A stretch of DNA of 40,177 nt from positions 1 to 40,177 of the forward strand of contig JAHDWN010000052.1 of the NCBI GenBank assembly GCA_023382675.1, written 5' to 3'. Positions 34,198 through 40,177 of this stretch are shown here, piece after piece. A program made the translations under genes and the position numbers. Numbering within the stretch: the stretch's first letter is position 1; each line of letters opens with the position of its first letter. The notes beneath the pieces are model-generated. The model did no database searches. It had not been told where the DNA came from and worked only from the letters and a program-made list of their open reading frames with translations. Origin of the DNA: Anaerolineae bacterium (GTDB taxonomy: Bacteria; Chloroflexota; Anaerolineae; Aggregatilineales; Phototrophicaceae).

Positions 34198-34633
34198 ACA
34201 CGGACGCTTACTTGAGGCGCTCACCAGCACCGCGCGCATCAATCCGGATGCCTACAGTGTCAAGACCAGCCCGAACCGGATCAAGAGTCTGGGCTATGCC
34301 CTGGCCGGCTGGCTGTACATGCTGCGCTGGCAGAAGAACGTGCGGATTCAAGCCCTGGCGAGCATCCTCGTCATTACTTTGTCGCTGTGGTTGCAGATCG
34401 ATTTCTACGGGATTGCGTTGATCGTACTGGTCATAACGATGGTTTGGATGGCTGAATTTCTGAATGCAGCGGTTGAGGCAGTGGTCAATCTGGCGACCGA
34501 AGAATGGCATCCGATGGCGAAAGTTGGCAAGGACGTCGCTTCGGCTGCGGTGCTGCTGGCGGTGATGGCTGCGGTCATCATCGGGCTGTTGGTGTTAGGG
34601 CCGCCGTTGATAGGGCGTTTGGGGATCAGGTGA
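34190..34633 (+). CDS. Diacylglycerol/undecaprenol kinase family protein (first copy)
   Basis: A 147-residue DgkA-family membrane protein with three membrane segments. Conserved residues are W-M-A-E-F-L-N-A-A-V-E-A-V-V-N-L (the E-x-x-N-x-A-x-E active-site motif) and H-P-M-A-K-V-G-K-D-V-A-S-A-A-V-L, which carries K-D-x-A-x-A-A-V. In Gram-positive relatives such enzymes phosphorylate undecaprenol. Residues 1-35 precede the core and are polar. It overlaps ybeY by 8 bases. A second copy follows at 34649. Confidence 0.9.
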   Translation: MAKHGRLLEALTSTARINPDAYSVKTSPNRIKSLGYALAGWLYMLRWQKNVRIQALASILVITLSLWLQIDFYGIALIVLVITMVWMAEFLNAAVEAVVNLATEEWHPMAKVGKDVASAAVLLAVMAAVIIGLLVLGPPLIGRLGIR

Positions 34634-34648
34634 GGAGGGCGCGCAGCT

Positions 34649-35152
34649 ATGCCAAAACAAGGTGATCAACCAGAGCGAGACGAAAAACCAGATGTGCTGA
34701 TCACGCCGGAGGGCGAGGAACTTGATCTATCGATTGGCGGGACGATGAAACTCGACGCGAGCGAGTACAGCCCCGTCACCAATAAAGATCGTTTCTCCAG
34801 CCTGAAGTACGGCCTTGCCGGCCTGCTTTATATTCTCCGACGTGAGCAGAGCATTCAGTTCGCCACGGGCCTGACGGTGATTGTCATCATAGTGGGGCTG
34901 TGGCTGAATATCGGTGTGCTCAGTTGGGCGCTGCTGACCTTATCACTGGGCGCCGTCTGGATCACCGAGTGTTTGAATACGGCAATTGAAGCCACGATCA
35001 ATCTGGAGTCGCCTGATCCGCACCCGATGGCGAAGGTCGGTAAAGATGTGGCTGCGACCGCTTCACTCATCGCCACCGTCGTTTTCTTGATCATCGTCGT
35101 ATTGATTCTCTTGCCGCAACTGTTGGATCGATTGGCGCTGCCGGGGGCGTAG
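34649..35152 (+). CDS. Diacylglycerol/undecaprenol kinase family protein (second copy)
   Basis: A 167-residue DgkA-family protein that directly follows the first copy. The active-site motif is W-I-T-E-C-L-N-T-A-I-E-A-T-I-N-L, and H-P-M-A-K-V-G-K-D-V-A-A-T-A-S-L repeats the second signature. It differs by a 50-residue acidic N-terminal extension (E-R-D-E-K-P-D-V-L-I-T-P-E-G-E-E) and by Thr in place of Ala after the motif Asn, closer to the canonical N-T-A-I-E. AGGAGG lies 10 bases before ATG 34649. Tandem duplication followed by divergence is likely; the two may differ in lipid substrate or form a mixed trimer. Confidence 0.9.
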   Translation: MPKQGDQPERDEKPDVLITPEGEELDLSIGGTMKLDASEYSPVTNKDRFSSLKYGLAGLLYILRREQSIQFATGLTVIVIIVGLWLNIGVLSWALLTLSLGAVWITECLNTAIEATINLESPDPHPMAKVGKDVAATASLIATVVFLIIVVLILLPQLLDRLALPGA

Positions 35153-35156
35153 CTGC

Positions 35157-36347
35157 ATGGACGACCGAGATTTTCTGCAATCTGAACCGCCAGTAGAGCC
35201 GCATGACACGCGCCCAGCGGGGCGTGCCCGGCAGCGTATCGCCCAACGCAAGCGTGAGCACTCTGCAAAAGGCAAGCATGAACCGGCTCGCAAGCGCGGG
35301 TTCGAACAGTTATCGCCTGCTGGTGGGTTTCGGTTGCCTGATTTTCGGCTACCGCGCAATCAGATTTATCTGGCGTATATGGGCGGCGCCTTATTGTTCA
35401 TAGCGGTGATTGTGTTTGTGCTTGGACGCCTGCGAAACGATACGCCAGAGCGTCCTCCGAACGCGATTTGGATCGGCACTGAGTGGACATATGAGACGCA
35501 CGACGATCAGGCAGTCGAACAGTTCACGTCCGATCTGCGCAACCGCAAGATTGGGACGATTTATGCCTGGGTGAGCTGGTTACAACCAGACGAAACCTGG
35601 CGCGGCGTGGATAATTTCGACAAAGTGCGCGCCTTTGTCGAGCAGTTCAAACGCTTCTACCCGGAAGCGGAATTGCTGGCCTGGATCAGCTTGCCGGTGG
35701 ATGATGGGCAAGGCTACCGTCTTGATCAGACCGACGTTCAGGAAAAAGTCGTCCAATTCAGCCAGACGACGATCAGTGAGTTCAAGTTTGATGGTGTTTT
35801 CTTGAATGTCGAGCCGGTCTGGAATGGCGATGACAACTTCCTGAGCCTGATGCGCCAGGTGCGCGCAAGTTTGCCCGAAGCCAGTTTGATCGGCGCGGCG
35901 ATACCGCCGGATTGGAGCCCGCTCAATGCGGACATCCCCGTGCCGCCGCTGATCGTGCCCGGCACGGTCTGGGACGAGTCGTACAAGCAGAGCGCGGCGC
36001 TGCTGCTCGATCAGATGGCGATTATGAGCTACAACAGCGGCCTGAGCAGCCCAAGTGACTATACGCTGTGGACGGCCTACCAGGTCAAGACGTTTGCGCA
36101 GGCAGTTGACGCCCTCGGCTCAGGCGCGACGACCGAGCTTGTATTCGGAATGCCAACCTATGAGGCGGAACCTCCGGGACACGATCCACTGGTTGAAAAT
36201 GTGGCATCCGCCGCCGATGGGATCGCGTTGGGATTGCAGCAGGTGGGGGAGGCGGCGCGGCTCGTGCGCGGCGCCGCCATCTACGCGAGTTGGACAACCG
36301 ATGAGCAGGAATGGGCGCAGTATGAGCAGTCCTGGCTCAACCGCTAG
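35157..36347 (+). CDS. Membrane-anchored GH18-like TIM-barrel protein
   Basis: A 396-residue protein: a basic, probably disordered cytoplasmic part (1-68), one membrane segment (about 70-90), then an extracytoplasmic domain of about 300 residues. F-D-G-V-F-L-N-V-E (residues 211-219) looks like the D-G-x-D-x-D-x-E strand of glycoside hydrolase family 18, and Q-M-A-I-M-S-Y-N-S-G like its later M-x-Y strand. The acid Glu219 is kept, but the Asp two places before it is Asn217 and the one before that is Phe215, so chitinase activity is doubtful. It may bind a glycan or act by another mechanism. Last gene of the operon, 4 bases after the second dgkA. Confidence 0.65.
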   Translation: MDDRDFLQSEPPVEPHDTRPAGRARQRIAQRKREHSAKGKHEPARKRGFEQLSPAGGFRLPDFRLPRNQIYLAYMGGALLFIAVIVFVLGRLRNDTPERPPNAIWIGTEWTYETHDDQAVEQFTSDLRNRKIGTIYAWVSWLQPDETWRGVDNFDKVRAFVEQFKRFYPEAELLAWISLPVDDGQGYRLDQTDVQEKVVQFSQTTISEFKFDGVFLNVEPVWNGDDNFLSLMRQVRASLPEASLIGAAIPPDWSPLNADIPVPPLIVPGTVWDESYKQSAALLLDQMAIMSYNSGLSSPSDYTLWTAYQVKTFAQAVDALGSGATTELVFGMPTYEAEPPGHDPLVENVASAADGIALGLQQVGEAARLVRGAAIYASWTTDEQEWAQYEQSWLNR

Positions 36348-36368
36348 TATCCGGTTGCGCGCGGCGCT

Positions 36369-37739
36369 CTAGATCTTGGCTATCTCATCGAGGAATTGGA
36401 TGTTGGTGTCAATTCCTTTGTAGAAAAGCTCAATCGGATAGTGCTCATCTGGCCCGTGCGCGCCATCGGTCGTCAGGCCGTACCCCAACAGCAAAGAGTC
36501 GACGCCGAGTTCGCGGCGGAAGGTCGCCAGAATCGGCAGCGTGCCACCTTCGCGGATGAAGATAGGTGTTGCGCCCCACACCTGGGTATAGGCACGGATG
36601 GCTGCCTTCATTTCCGGGCTGTCACGCTCGATGAATGCCGGATCACCTTTATCAATCAGCTGGACTTCGGCATGGACACCAGGCGGCGCGATGGATTTCA
36701 CATAGGCTTTGACCAGTTCGAAAATACGCTCCGGTTTCTGATTGGCGACCAGACGGCAGCTAATTTTAGCCATCGCTTTGGCTGGGAGGACCGTCTTGCT
36801 GCCTTCACCCGTGAAGCCGCTGAGTAAGCCGTTAACTTCCATCGTCGGACGCGCCCCCACACGCTCGCGCAGTGAGTATGCATCTTCGCCCCAGCTTTGG
36901 GGAACGCCGGTTTCAGAACGAACAGCATCTTCACTAATGGCCGTTTTCGTGAGTTCTTCACGCTCTTCCGGAGTCAACGGGATGACATCATCGTAGAATC
37001 CGGGTACGGCAACGCTGTTATCTTCGTTGTGCAGCTTGCTGATGATTTGCGCCAAGGCCAGCGCGGGATTATGAACGATGCCACCATAAATCCCACTGTG
37101 AAGATCGCGTACCGGGCCGGTCACGTCGATCTGCATATACGACAGACCACGAGTCGAATAGGTGATGGCTGGCTCATCGACGCGGCGAATACCCCCATCG
37201 GAGATGACGCAGACATCGCTCTTCAGCTTGTCACGGTGTTCAGCCACGAACTTGTAGAGGTGGCGTGAACCAATTTCCTCCTCGCCTTCGAGGATGAATT
37301 TGATGTTGACCGGCAGCGCGCCGACCGTCTTCATGATCGACTCGAATGATTTCAAGTGCGTCATCATCTGACCCTTGTCATCCGACGATCCGCGTGCGTA
37401 CAAGCGTCCATCGCGGGTGACTGGTTCGAAGGGATCGCTAGTCCAGCCATCTTTCATTTCGGCAGGCTGCACATCGTAATGACCGTACACAAGAACAGTC
37501 GGCTTGTCCGCTCCTGCTTTGAGCCAATCGCCATAGACGACGGAATGGCCGCCTGTCGGCATGACCTCGACATTCTCGACGCCGATGGCGCGCATATGAT
37601 CCGCCAGCCACTGGGCTGCTTCTTGAACATCACTCGCGTGCTCCGGATCGGTACTGATGCTCGGAATGCGAATCAACGTTTTCAATTCTTCAAGGAATCG
37701 TTCGGCATTTGCATGTGCATATTCGTGCGGAGTAGTCAT
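36369..37739 (-). CDS. M20-family dipeptidase
   Basis: A 456-residue zinc peptidase of the M20 family, nearest in motifs to the cytosolic dipeptidase/CNDP group. Residues visible are His87 and Asp89 (Y-G-H-Y-D-V-Q-P), bridging Asp120 (R-G-S-S-D-D-K-G), Glu154 and Glu155 (E-G-E-E-E-I-G-S) and Asp near D-G-G. A lid domain occupies about residues 200-330. GAGGA precedes the ATG. It follows the LLM gene after 29 bases and probably shares its transcript. The enzyme removes amino acids from dipeptides or related amides; exact specificity unknown. Confidence 0.93.
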   Translation of the reverse strand: MTTPHEYAHANAERFLEELKTLIRIPSISTDPEHASDVQEAAQWLADHMRAIGVENVEVMPTGGHSVVYGDWLKAGADKPTVLVYGHYDVQPAEMKDGWTSDPFEPVTRDGRLYARGSSDDKGQMMTHLKSFESIMKTVGALPVNIKFILEGEEEIGSRHLYKFVAEHRDKLKSDVCVISDGGIRRVDEPAITYSTRGLSYMQIDVTGPVRDLHSGIYGGIVHNPALALAQIISKLHNEDNSVAVPGFYDDVIPLTPEEREELTKTAISEDAVRSETGVPQSWGEDAYSLRERVGARPTMEVNGLLSGFTGEGSKTVLPAKAMAKISCRLVANQKPERIFELVKAYVKSIAPPGVHAEVQLIDKGDPAFIERDSPEMKAAIRAYTQVWGATPIFIREGGTLPILATFRRELGVDSLLLGYGLTTDGAHGPDEHYPIELFYKGIDTNIQFLDEIAKI

Positions 37740-37768
37740 GGGTCCTCTTTTTTATGATGTGAAGTCGT

Positions 37769-38791
37769 TTAGCGGCAAAACACCTCTGCCGCGTTGCGCC
37801 AGATCGCGCTTTTGTCTACGTCATCCGGCTCGAAAGGCAAATAATAGCCAACACGGTCGAGCAGTTCATCATAACGCGCGCGCACAGCCTGAGCCAATTC
37901 ATCCATAGGAGCGATGACGGCAAACTCGCCCACGATATCGTCGCTAATCTGATCACCCATGGCTGCCCATTGGCCGGTTCGGGCCATCAGCGCCAGTCGT
38001 TCCTGTAAATCGCCCCAGCCATGCAGATCGAGCACGGGTCGGTAGCTGGGGGTGCTGGCATAGAAGGCAATCTGCGTTTTGATAGCGGCGGTGCTGGCGC
38101 GAATCTCATCTTTGTTGCGCCCTGTAGCTACAAACAACGCGCACGTGAGTTGGAGATCGGCGCGTGTGCGGCCAGCGCTCTGTGCGCCCGCGTCAATTGC
38201 CGGGATCAGCACCTCACGTAGATAGCGCGTCGTGTGTAAGGGATGGACGTGAAAACCCTGGCATAGTTCACCCGCCAGTTTGCACAGACCTTCATTGACC
38301 CCGGCGATATAAATCGGAATAGCTGGATTTTCAATTGGGCCGGGAGAAAAGAACGGCGTCATCAGCGAGAAGCGGTAATGCTCGCCTCGATACCGGAGCG
38401 GCGCACCCGTCTGCCAGGTCTGCCAGATAGCGCGCATGGCCTCGATGTATTCACGCAGGCGCGGCACCGGGGCTGCCCAGGGGATGCCAAAGCGTTTGGT
38501 GATATGTGCTTTGACCTGCGTGCCTAATCCCAGAATGAATCTGCCGTTTGACTGCGCAGCCAGATCCCAGGCAATCTGCGCGGTGATCATCGGGCTGCGT
38601 GGAAAGGCGACCGCAATCGCCGTTCCCAGTTCGATGCGCGAGGTCTGTGCTGCAGCATGGGTGAGCGGCAGAAAAGGGTTGTGGGCTGTTTCTGCTGTCC
38701 ACAAGGCATGAAAGCCCATGGTTTCAACAGCCTGTGCCCAGCTACCTGCCCGGTTCAAATCTGTTGGGAAGATGGTGACATCAAATTTCAT
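37769..38791 (-). CDS. LLM class F420-dependent oxidoreductase, TIGR03617 type
   Basis: A 340-residue luciferase-like oxidoreductase. It fits the TIGR03617 pattern: M-K-F-D-V-T at the start, A-L-W-T-A-E, R-I-E-L-G-T-A-I-A-V-A-F-P-R-S-P, G-R-F-I-L-G-L-G-T-Q-V-K-A-H-I and L-M-T-P-F-F-S-P-G-P-I. Members are inferred to use coenzyme F420; the substrate is unknown. ATG 38791 begins the conserved N-terminus, so the open extension to 38842, which runs into the promoter, is rejected. It leads a two-gene unit with the M20 dipeptidase and is divergent from the AI-2E transporter. Confidence 0.9.
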   Translation of the reverse strand: MKFDVTIFPTDLNRAGSWAQAVETMGFHALWTAETAHNPFLPLTHAAAQTSRIELGTAIAVAFPRSPMITAQIAWDLAAQSNGRFILGLGTQVKAHITKRFGIPWAAPVPRLREYIEAMRAIWQTWQTGAPLRYRGEHYRFSLMTPFFSPGPIENPAIPIYIAGVNEGLCKLAGELCQGFHVHPLHTTRYLREVLIPAIDAGAQSAGRTRADLQLTCALFVATGRNKDEIRASTAAIKTQIAFYASTPSYRPVLDLHGWGDLQERLALMARTGQWAAMGDQISDDIVGEFAVIAPMDELAQAVRARYDELLDRVGYYLPFEPDDVDKSAIWRNAAEVFCR

Positions 38792-38828
38792 CGGTGGTTC
38801 TCGCGTGCGGCTTGGATGTAGAGAGCTG

Positions 38829-38855
38829 ATTATAACGCGCATGGCGAACTCTCAA
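38829..38855 (-). promoter_or_regulatory. Promoter of the LLM-dipeptidase unit
   Basis: On the minus strand a consensus -10 TATAAT (38829-38834) lies 15 nt after TTGAGA (38850-38855). The leader would be about 30 nt. On the other strand a TGT-TATCAT extended -10 (38861-38869) may drive the divergent AI-2E transporter gene. Confidence 0.5.
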
Positions 38856-38910
38856 CGGCGTGTTATCATCTGCGGCGGGGTTGTTCAGTGGGATGGGATA
38901 GGGTCAACAG

Positions 38911-40026
38911 ATGGGTCAGTTGCCGGTATCTTCGCCTTATGGTGCGACGACGCGCTGGGTTTTGCTGGCACTTGCGATTGTCATATTTCTGGCATCTCTG
39001 TGGTTCATTCGGGGAATTTTGCTGCTTATCCTGGCGGCAATCATTCTGGTGATTCTCTTTACTACTCCCATCCGTTCTCTGGTGAAACGCGGCGTTCCTC
39101 ACGGTTGGGCGACACTGATCTCGGTCGTCTTGGTTGTGACGGTTATTGTTTTGCTCATTGCTATCGTCTTACCCTCACTGACGGCGCAGTTTGGAACGCT
39201 GCTCGGCGATACGGTCCCACGCGGTATTAATGAATTGATCGCTCGGCTTGAGGACCCACAATTGCAGGAGCAGTTCGCTTTTCTTGCCAACATTAATCTG
39301 CAAGACACGATCAATGCGCTCGGGAGCCAGCTTGCGAACGCGGTCAGCCAGATTGGCGCTTCGGTGCTCCCAGTTTTGGGGGGCGTTGCTAATACGCTCT
39401 TGAGCATTTTGATCGTCATTTTCCTGAGCATGTACTTCCTATCGGATCCGAATATGCATCAGGAAGGGCTGGTGAGACTGCTGCCCGTCTGGTATCGGGA
39501 GCGCGCCAGGGAGATTATTCGCGAGATCGACGCGACTTTGCGTGGGTGGCTGCGTGCAACGCTGGCAAGCATGATCTTTGCGGGAGTAGCCACAGGGGTG
39601 CTGCTGGCACTGCTTGGCATTGAGCAATCCATCGCTCTGGGGGTATTGGCAGGCGTGCTTTCGTTTGTCCCGAACTTTGGCCCGATTATCGCTCTGATCC
39701 CCTCGGTTGCTGCCGGAATCGTCGAAGTACCTGGTAGTGTGCTCTGGATCGTCGTGATTATCTACGGCGTGTCGTTTGTGCAAAGCCAGATCATTACCCC
39801 GATTCTTGTCTCGGATACCATCAAAATCCCTCCGGTTCTGATCTTGCTCGGCCAGATCATTGCTGGCGTGTTTTTTGGATTTCTTGGCATTATGCTGGCT
39901 GTGCCGATGACAGCGATTCTGACCGTCCTGGTCAAGGAGATTTATGTCAAAGATGTTCTCGGCGATTCAGAATCCTTTGCGCCGACAACCACATTTCGCG
40001 ATGAGGTTTTGGCGGATGAAGCCTAG
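38911..40026 (+). CDS. AI-2E family transporter (PerM/TqsA type)
   Basis: A 371-residue membrane protein with seven or eight hydrophobic segments. The family layout is clear: a two-segment N-terminal block (W-F-I-R-G-I-L-L-L-I-L-A), a third segment, an extracytoplasmic domain (about 85-155), then the C-terminal block with F-V-P-N-F-G-P-I-I-A-L-I-P and Q-S-Q-I-I-T-P-I-L-V. Members include TqsA, an autoinducer-2 exporter, and sodium/proton antiporters, so the cargo cannot be assigned. Ribosome site is weak. It appears monocistronic. Confidence 0.92.
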   Translation: MGQLPVSSPYGATTRWVLLALAIVIFLASLWFIRGILLLILAAIILVILFTTPIRSLVKRGVPHGWATLISVVLVVTVIVLLIAIVLPSLTAQFGTLLGDTVPRGINELIARLEDPQLQEQFAFLANINLQDTINALGSQLANAVSQIGASVLPVLGGVANTLLSILIVIFLSMYFLSDPNMHQEGLVRLLPVWYRERAREIIREIDATLRGWLRATLASMIFAGVATGVLLALLGIEQSIALGVLAGVLSFVPNFGPIIALIPSVAAGIVEVPGSVLWIVVIIYGVSFVQSQIITPILVSDTIKIPPVLILLGQIIAGVFFGFLGIMLAVPMTAILTVLVKEIYVKDVLGDSESFAPTTTFRDEVLADEA

Positions 40027-40085
40027 GGTTAAGGAAAAGTCGTGAGAATGTTTAAGCTTCGTCAGTGGTTTATTTAAAGTTGCCA

Positions 40086-40114
40086 TTGACAGCCGGATTT
40101 GAGGATGCTAACCT
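40086..40114 (+). promoter_or_regulatory. Promoter near the window end
   Basis: A perfect -35 TTGACA (40086-40091), a 17-nt spacer ending in TGC (extended -10) and TAACCT (40109-40114). The start would be near 40121, directly before the hairpin at 40124-40146. The gene it serves lies beyond the window. Confidence 0.45.
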
Positions 40115-40123
40115 AATGCTACG

Positions 40124-40146
40124 CGCGCGGGGAAGCCGCGCGTTTT
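40124..40146 (+). terminator. GC hairpin with T run at the window end
   Basis: CGCGCGG, loop GGAAG, CCGCGCG, then TTTT: a 7-bp all-GC stem with a short T run. It may end the AI-2E transporter transcript about 100 bases after its stop, or be a 5' stem in the leader made from the promoter just upstream. Confidence 0.55.
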
Positions 40147-40177
40147 GCACCTTAACAACAGCAGCGTGCGATGAAGG

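Overview
The window looks like a chromosomal segment from a moderately GC-rich, free-living bacterium, most likely a Chloroflexota member of the Anaerolineae type. This placement is inferred from gene content: several F420/FMN luciferase-like (LLM) oxidoreductases including one with the TIGR03617 pattern, a Gpi18-like mannosyltransferase, a 7TMR-HD protein next to ybeY and dgkA, membrane-anchored beta-propeller, SH3 and TPR proteins, and a primary sigma factor with a GTG start. It is not proven by a marker gene. I see no rRNA, tRNA, CRISPR array, insertion sequence or phage gene.

Layout. (1) 3-281 is the tail of a subtilisin-like protease. (2) 366-6121, minus strand, is a seven-gene operon with almost every junction overlapping by 1-4 bases: M24 metallopeptidase-like hydrolase, RidA-like protein, LLM oxidoreductase, arylamine N-acetyltransferase, a TIGR04076-type small protein, a second LLM oxidoreductase and an Old Yellow Enzyme. 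It is divergent from (3) 6322-9836, a Dpp/Opp-type ABC importer (binding protein plus two permeases, no ATPases). The pair suggests uptake and breakdown of an N-containing organic compound. (4) 9844-13947, minus strand: DhaL and DhaK kinase subunits, a UroD/MtaA-like protein with an HxC...C zinc site, and a secreted SH3-domain protein. (5) 14209-18315: aldo/keto reductase, a DoxX-like membrane protein with a CRP/FNR-type palindrome at its promoter, branched-chain aminotransferase and a Gpi18-like glycosyltransferase. (6) 18412-20911: primary sigma factor and lipoyl synthase.

(7) 20976-28793 is the most unusual region. Two divergent gene sets each end in a pair of related multi-spanning membrane proteins. 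The minus set is an unknown protein, a secreted beta-propeller protein and two membrane proteins. The plus set is a receiver-only response regulator, a TPR lipoprotein and two membrane proteins. All four membrane proteins share an N-terminal [HN]P[IV]F motif and an ABC-2-permease-like W/Q-x-LL-x-x-T-[PA] loop, but no ATPase is encoded nearby.

(8) 28861-36347, plus strand, is a housekeeping operon: a membrane-anchored LamG/DUF1080-like protein, MtaB-like tRNA methylthiotransferase, YqeY, PgpH-like HD phosphodiesterase, YbeY, two diacylglycerol-kinase-like proteins and a membrane-anchored GH18-like TIM-barrel protein. (9) 36369-38791, minus strand: M20 dipeptidase and a TIGR03617-type LLM oxidoreductase. 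(10) 38911-40026: AI-2E family transporter, followed by an unassigned promoter and hairpin at the window end.
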